The notes beneath the pieces were generated by a model that ran no database searches, was not told the origin of the DNA, and worked only from the letters and a program-made list of their open reading frames with translations. Made by a program: the position numbers and the translations under genes. This document shows, piece after piece, positions 60,235 to 64,000 of a stretch of DNA of 64,000 nt. Origin of the DNA: WTGA01 sp965214055 (GTDB taxonomy: Bacteria > Pseudomonadota > Gammaproteobacteria > Arenicellales > Poriferihabitantaceae). The first letter of the stretch is position 1. Each line of letters begins with the position of its first letter. The stretch is taken from NCBI GenBank assembly GCA_965214055.1, contig OZ243931.1:1240001-1304000 (forward strand), in the 5' to 3' direction.

Positions 60235-61188
60235 GTGGACAGAAAGAATTCAAAAAACATGATTTCAATCAGCGAACGGCTAGAACAGGACCGGATCATT
60301 CTGCTGGATGGTGGTGTCAGCACCGAAATTCAAAAACGCGGTGTATCCCTGGACCCCAATGTCTGGAGTGGGCTGACCATCAAGACCCATCCAGACCAGG
60401 TTCTGCAGGTGCATGAAGACTATATCCGTGCAGGGTCCCAGGTCATCACGGCAAATACCTATTCCACGGCCAGACATGTGCTGGAAAGTATCAATCTTGG
60501 ACACGAGGCGAAACTGCTCAATTACAAATCGGTGCAGACAGCCAAACAGGCCCGGGACAATGCTGCCGACCGGGATGTCTGGGTCGCAGGCTCCATGTCC
60601 AGTATGCCGCCATTGATGGGGAGCCACGATATTTCCCTGGGCAAGCATGCCAGGGTCAGTTACCGGGAACAGGCGGATGTTCTGGCAGAGGCGGGCGTTG
60701 ACCTGATTATTGTGGAAATGATGCGGGACATTGAGAATGCCGCCATCGTGATTGAAGCCGCTGTTTCCACGGGGCTCCCGGTGTGGATTGGTTATAGCAC
60801 GATGATGGATAAGGATGGCATTGGTGTTAAGGGTTTGCGCTGGCTGGACCAGGGAAAATATTCCATTTCAGATGATTTTTCGGCAATGATCAAAAAACTC
60901 AGCCCGCTCGGTGGCCAGGCTGCAGGGATCATGCATACCAAAATCGGCAATATTGAGCCCGCCCTGAAAGTGCTGAAACAACACTGGAAAGGGCCCCTTC
61001 TCACCTATGCTGAAACGGGGCGGCTGGAATTTCCGGACTGGCATTTTGGAGATGCCTGTGACCCGGACAAGTATGCGGCACAAATCAAGGGTTGGGTGGA
61101 AAAATACGGAGTAAAAATCGTTGGTGGCTGTTGTGGGACGGGTCCCGAACATATTCGTGCTTTGCGGGATTGTCTGGGGGACTTCTAG
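60235..61188 (+). CDS. Homocysteine S-methyltransferase family protein with altered zinc site
   Basis: This 317-residue protein from the GTG (ATG at 60259 also possible) belongs to the S-methyltransferase barrel family: RIILLDGGVSTEIQKRG, ITANTYSTARHVLES and the terminal Cys299-Cys300 pair in VGGCCGTGPEHIRAL. The first zinc ligand position, normally Cys in an NC/CT context, reads His234 in GIMHTKIGNI. The metal site would be His-Cys-Cys. It may therefore use another acceptor or donor than homocysteine and S-methylmethionine. The gene is alone on its strand here. Confidence 0.85.
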   Translation: MDRKNSKNMISISERLEQDRIILLDGGVSTEIQKRGVSLDPNVWSGLTIKTHPDQVLQVHEDYIRAGSQVITANTYSTARHVLESINLGHEAKLLNYKSVQTAKQARDNAADRDVWVAGSMSSMPPLMGSHDISLGKHARVSYREQADVLAEAGVDLIIVEMMRDIENAAIVIEAAVSTGLPVWIGYSTMMDKDGIGVKGLRWLDQGKYSISDDFSAMIKKLSPLGGQAAGIMHTKIGNIEPALKVLKQHWKGPLLTYAETGRLEFPDWHFGDACDPDKYAAQIKGWVEKYGVKIVGGCCGTGPEHIRALRDCLGDF

Positions 61189-61380
61189 GTTGGGGAGCTC
61201 CAGGAATGTGTTGGACTGTCAACAGTCGGTTCGGGGAAGCAGGCAGACGTGGTCTACAGGGGGAACTACGCGGATACGCGGATTGGGCCCGGCTGCCGTA
61301 GCAGGACCCGGCACGGGGACGCTTCGGGTTAAAAGACGGGTTAAAAAAATACCGGCGGAAACAGGGGATTGACCGGAACG

Positions 61381-61869
61381 TCAGAAGAACAGCGCAAGCA
61401 AGACAATACCGATTACTCCACCCACCATAAACCCGATGGCAGCAACCATGCCGGAAACCGTTGCGAAATCGGCGATTCGGAAAGTCTGGTTTTCGACTAC
61501 AAACAACACCTGGGTACGGTCTATCTCACCGTCCACAAACCGTTTTAAACCGGTCTCGGCAGAGTGAGCTTCCTTTACCGCTACGAAGGTGACCAAAACC
61601 ATTGTCAAGGCCGATGCCAGGGTGCCCAGTCCGAAAATAAACAGCGCAGTGATCGCCAGCCAATGGAAGACAGAGGCGTCGTTCCCGGATGATGCGCTCA
61701 TCAAGCCAATGACCAACCCGGCCCCACCGGCATTTCCGAACAGTAAAATTCGCGCAGACTCAGTGATCATCTGGAACATGACTCCCCGCCGCCGGGCGAT
61801 CACTTTATAGAGTTCACGCAACCATTCTTCGCTGGTCTCTTCAGTGGTAAAGCTGTCGATCTTTTTCAA
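61381..61869 (-). CDS. Membrane protein of unknown function
   Basis: This 162-residue protein from a TTG start with a good ribosome site (ggag, 6 bases away). The N-terminal 40 residues are cytosolic and helical (EEWLRELYKVIARRRGVMFQM). About three to four membrane segments follow: near 40-58, 68-95 and 133-162. No family was recognised. It begins 3 bases after the periplasmic binding protein stop and so is very likely translated with it. Confidence 0.75.
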   Translation of the reverse strand: MKKIDSFTTEETSEEWLRELYKVIARRRGVMFQMITESARILLFGNAGGAGLVIGLMSASSGNDASVFHWLAITALFIFGLGTLASALTMVLVTFVAVKEAHSAETGLKRFVDGEIDRTQVLFVVENQTFRIADFATVSGMVAAIGFMVGGVIGIVLLALFF

Positions 61870-61872
61870 ACC

Positions 61873-63060
61873 CTACTCCTCTCTTGCATCTTTGTGATCA
61901 CCCAGAGCAATCATCCGTACGTAGTGGGAACCGATATTCGTTCCTGGCTCGAATTCAATAATCCAATCGTCAAGAGCGACGGGTTGGGACGACAGTGCTT
62001 GAGCCATGAAGTTTTCACGCGTGAACGTATTGTCCATACGCTCCAGCACGTTGATCACAAACCGGCCAAGGATGTAGCCTTCCAGGGACACTTCATTGAA
62101 ATCCTGTGCAGTGGGCCGGGTTCCGAGCGTATTGTATTGTGACTCACGAGCCTGGTGAAATCGGCGCACGATCGCATGGCTGGTATCCATCGCATCCGGC
62201 ACGACTTCGGTGACCAGGATTCGGTCGGTTGGATTGTTGACCCTCTTTTCAAGCTCGCGGGAAAGTACGAAAGAAAGATTGGCGATGATGTAGTCGTGAC
62301 CAAGATAATCTGCCAGGTTGATGATTTCCGAATTGCTGGCATAGGTCCCGACGATCAGGATGGCGTCCAAATCAGCCTTGCTTAATGCAAACAGGGCTGC
62401 ATGGACAGCATGTGTGTTACGGGAAAAGGAAGCTTTGGCCAGAATCGGGATATCCAGTTCTTCCAGCACATTCTTGTAGTTTCTCAGCACAGACCGTCCA
62501 AATGCATCATCCTGATAAATGATTCCCAGTCGATTCAGGCCAAGGTCATTGCTGATGTGGTCCACCAGCCTGCGGGTTTCATCAAGATACCCGGCACGTA
62601 AATTAATGACATTGGGGAATTTCTCGGCATCGCGTAGAAAATCAGCACCTGTAAAGGGACCTACAAACGGGATGCCGGCTGTTTTTAGAACGGGTGCAAT
62701 GCGTTTTGCCGTAGGAGTTCCCACACCGCCAATTACCGCAAGAACATTGTCATCCGCCACAAATTTCGCTGCATTTTCCGCCGCCAGTTCGGGCTCGTAA
62801 GCGTCATCGACGGAGGACAGCTTCAGCAATCTGCCCTGGATGCCTCCCTGATTGTTTTGTTCCTCGAACGCTGCCAGGATCCCGGCCCGGTAATACACGC
62901 CGAGATTTTTGCTCGGGCCCGAAAAGCAGGCACTCTGTCCGAATACGATCTCATCGGCAGTGACTCCCGTCTCAGCCTTGGATGCCGGGGCCCAGAACAG
63001 GACGAGACAGATTGCCAGCAGATGCTTCGCGCATCGCGACACATTATTCCTTCGATGCAT
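61873..63060 (-). CDS. Branched-chain-type ABC substrate-binding protein
   Basis: This 395-residue periplasmic protein has a signal peptide (LLAICLVLFWAPASKAETG) and the LivJ/urea-type Venus-flytrap fold: DEIVFGQSACFSGPSKNLGVYYRAGILAAFEEQNNQGGI, AVIGGVGTPTAKRIAPVL and GIIYQDDAFGRSVLRNYKN. No ABC permease or ATPase gene is adjacent. The ATG at 63060 overlaps the SPFH gene by 17 bases; a longer frame to 63195 runs further into it and was rejected. It may be a sensor or an orphan binding protein. Confidence 0.88.
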   Translation of the reverse strand: MHRRNNVSRCAKHLLAICLVLFWAPASKAETGVTADEIVFGQSACFSGPSKNLGVYYRAGILAAFEEQNNQGGIQGRLLKLSSVDDAYEPELAAENAAKFVADDNVLAVIGGVGTPTAKRIAPVLKTAGIPFVGPFTGADFLRDAEKFPNVINLRAGYLDETRRLVDHISNDLGLNRLGIIYQDDAFGRSVLRNYKNVLEELDIPILAKASFSRNTHAVHAALFALSKADLDAILIVGTYASNSEIINLADYLGHDYIIANLSFVLSRELEKRVNNPTDRILVTEVVPDAMDTSHAIVRRFHQARESQYNTLGTRPTAQDFNEVSLEGYILGRFVINVLERMDNTFTRENFMAQALSSQPVALDDWIIEFEPGTNIGSHYVRMIALGDHKDAREE

Positions 63061-64000
63061 CGTGCTGATCTTCTGCGGTTGCATTGGTTTCTTCGGTGGT
63101 TTCAACACTTGCCGGCGGCGAAGTGGTGCCGTGTTCCGCACCGCCGGATGCAAGCACTTCCACCATTGGCTTTTCGTTGTCCTGCTGTTTGGCAATGTTG
63201 CTTTGGCGGGTCAGGTGATCATGGGACAATACCGACGGCGTATCGAAAATAAGCGAACGTGGAGTGGCCAGGTTGACGTGGTCACGTTCGACGCCGGGTT
63301 TATGAAATTGCCCTTCCAGAAGATGTTTGTCCTGACCAGTCTTTTCGAGTGTGTGCAGGGGTTCGGTTAACATGGTGGAAAGCAGCGGCCGATCAAGTGC
63401 TTCGTCGGCCGTGGCAGCGGGCGGGGCACCCCGCAGTACCCGTGCAGGGGAAAATCCGGCTGGACTGTCGATCATGTTGATGTCGATGGTCGATTCGTTC
63501 CCTGGATTGACCGCAGCCAGGTTGGCCTCGCTGAGAATGGTGCGCATTCGCTGCCAATAGCGTGTAATCGCAACCTGAGCCGGTTGTTTCCAATATTCCT
63601 CCAGCAATGCGATGAACATGTCTGCATTGCTTTTGGCTTGCAGCAAACGCCCTTCCGCTTTGGCTTGAGCACTCAGGACCAGTGCTTCTGCCTGTCCCTT
63701 GGAGTGGGAAATGGACCTTTCCTTGGCGCGGTGGGCATCATTGATCCGTTGTGTGCGTTCCGCAATGGCATCGCTGACGTCACGAAATGCATCCAGGGTT
63801 TCTTCGATGGGTCGAACATCAACGATCTTCAATGCGATGATTTCCACACCGATATGGAAAGGCTCGATCTGCCGGACGACTTCATTGAAGAGATGCCGCT
63901 CAATGATGTTGCGGTTGGAAGTGAAAATCAGGTCGATGAAGTTCAACCCGATGACCCCCACCAGTTCTTCTCTCGTGATCATGGTGATCAGACTGATCGG
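63044..64000 (-). CDS. SPFH/HflK-like membrane-associated protein (5' part outside window)
   Basis: At least 318 residues are visible; the frame is open to the window edge. It carries the end of the prohibitin-homology domain (NRNIIERHLFNEVVRQIEPFHIGVEIIALKIVDVRPIEETLDAFRDVSDAIAERTQRINDA) and the Ala/Glu-rich coiled coil of HflK (AKERSISHSKGQAEALVLSAQAKAEGRLLQAKSNADMFIALLEEYW). The tail is long and polar. HflK normally works with HflC on FtsH; here the partner genes are a binding protein and a membrane protein instead. Confidence 0.85.
   Translation of the reverse strand, partial: PISLITMITREELVGVIGLNFIDLIFTSNRNIIERHLFNEVVRQIEPFHIGVEIIALKIVDVRPIEETLDAFRDVSDAIAERTQRINDAHRAKERSISHSKGQAEALVLSAQAKAEGRLLQAKSNADMFIALLEEYWKQPAQVAITRYWQRMRTILSEANLAAVNPGNESTIDINMIDSPAGFSPARVLRGAPPAATADEALDRPLLSTMLTEPLHTLEKTGQDKHLLEGQFHKPGVERDHVNLATPRSLIFDTPSVLSHDHLTRQSNIAKQQDNEKPMVEVLASGGAEHGTTSPPASVETTEETNATAEDQHDASKE

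Noticed and set aside
1..64000. CRISPR array, prophage or insertion sequence
   Set aside because: No regularly spaced repeats, no transposase or integrase and no phage structural gene was seen in any frame.

Overview
The window is a chromosome segment from an aerobic gammaproteobacterium that I cannot place further. The support is the F1Fo ATP synthase operon with enterobacterial-like subunits, the divergent lptGF / pepA-holC-valS block, gltA, ycgL, DUF1820, the argH-lptM-lysA string, msrPQ, DUF934-cysI and a complete aa3-type cytochrome oxidase cluster. Genes are dense, overlaps such as TGATG and ATGA are common, and G+C is moderate to high. No rRNA, tRNA, CRISPR array, insertion sequence or phage gene was recognised.

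Layout. 1-6047: ATP synthase genes atpB (cut by the window edge) to atpC. 6076-8728: a FucA-like class II aldolase, mtnA and a beta-hydroxyacid dehydrogenase; aldolase plus MtnA suggests the DHAP-shunt version of methylthioadenosine/5-deoxyadenosine salvage. 8833-16099: lptG-lptF, then divergent pepA-holC-valS. 16210-19775: ileS with its promoter and a T-box riboswitch. 20087-26548: rhomboid protease, a small membrane protein, ycgL, gltA, an alpha/beta hydrolase, dacB, DUF1820, msrA. 26767-28816: a PuuD-like membrane protein, two tiny overlapping ORFs and an AAA ATPase. 29213-38531: a ghrA-like reductase and the cytochrome oxidase genes (DUF2244, ctaB, DUF2970, coxB, coxA, a 34-aa ORF, ctaG, coxC, DUF2909, SURF1, a SCO-like protein). 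38828-47927: argH, lptM, lysA, DUF934-cysI, aroE, a thiamine-pyrophosphokinase-like gene, msrQ-msrP. 48098-61188: an accessory region of oxygenases, an FAD oxidoreductase, two homocysteine-methyltransferase-family genes (one fused to a second methyltransferase), an MFS transporter, an acyl-CoA ligase, an FlK-type thioesterase fused to a DsbA/HCCA-isomerase domain, a copper chaperone, a DMT transporter and a methyltransferase. 61381-64000: a tight trio of membrane protein, branched-chain-type periplasmic binding protein and HflK-like SPFH protein.

The clearest unusual feature is the ileS locus. A full-featured T-box leader (T-box sequence, isoleucine ATC specifier, loop-E residues, intrinsic terminator, matching promoter) precedes a long type-2 isoleucyl-tRNA synthetase. 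T-boxes are typical of Firmicutes and Actinobacteria and are not expected in gammaproteobacteria. The enzyme also carries the swapped active-site signature G-I-H-H in place of HxGH, which is linked in the literature to very high mupirocin resistance. Gene and leader probably arrived together by horizontal transfer.

Other candidates for new biology are the homocysteine-methyltransferase/SAM-methyltransferase fusion with a palindrome in its leader, the second homocysteine methyltransferase with one zinc Cys replaced by His, the FlK-DsbA fusion with an intact Thr/Glu/His triad, the two coupled mini-ORFs next to the PuuD-like gene, and the SPFH/binding-protein/membrane-protein trio.
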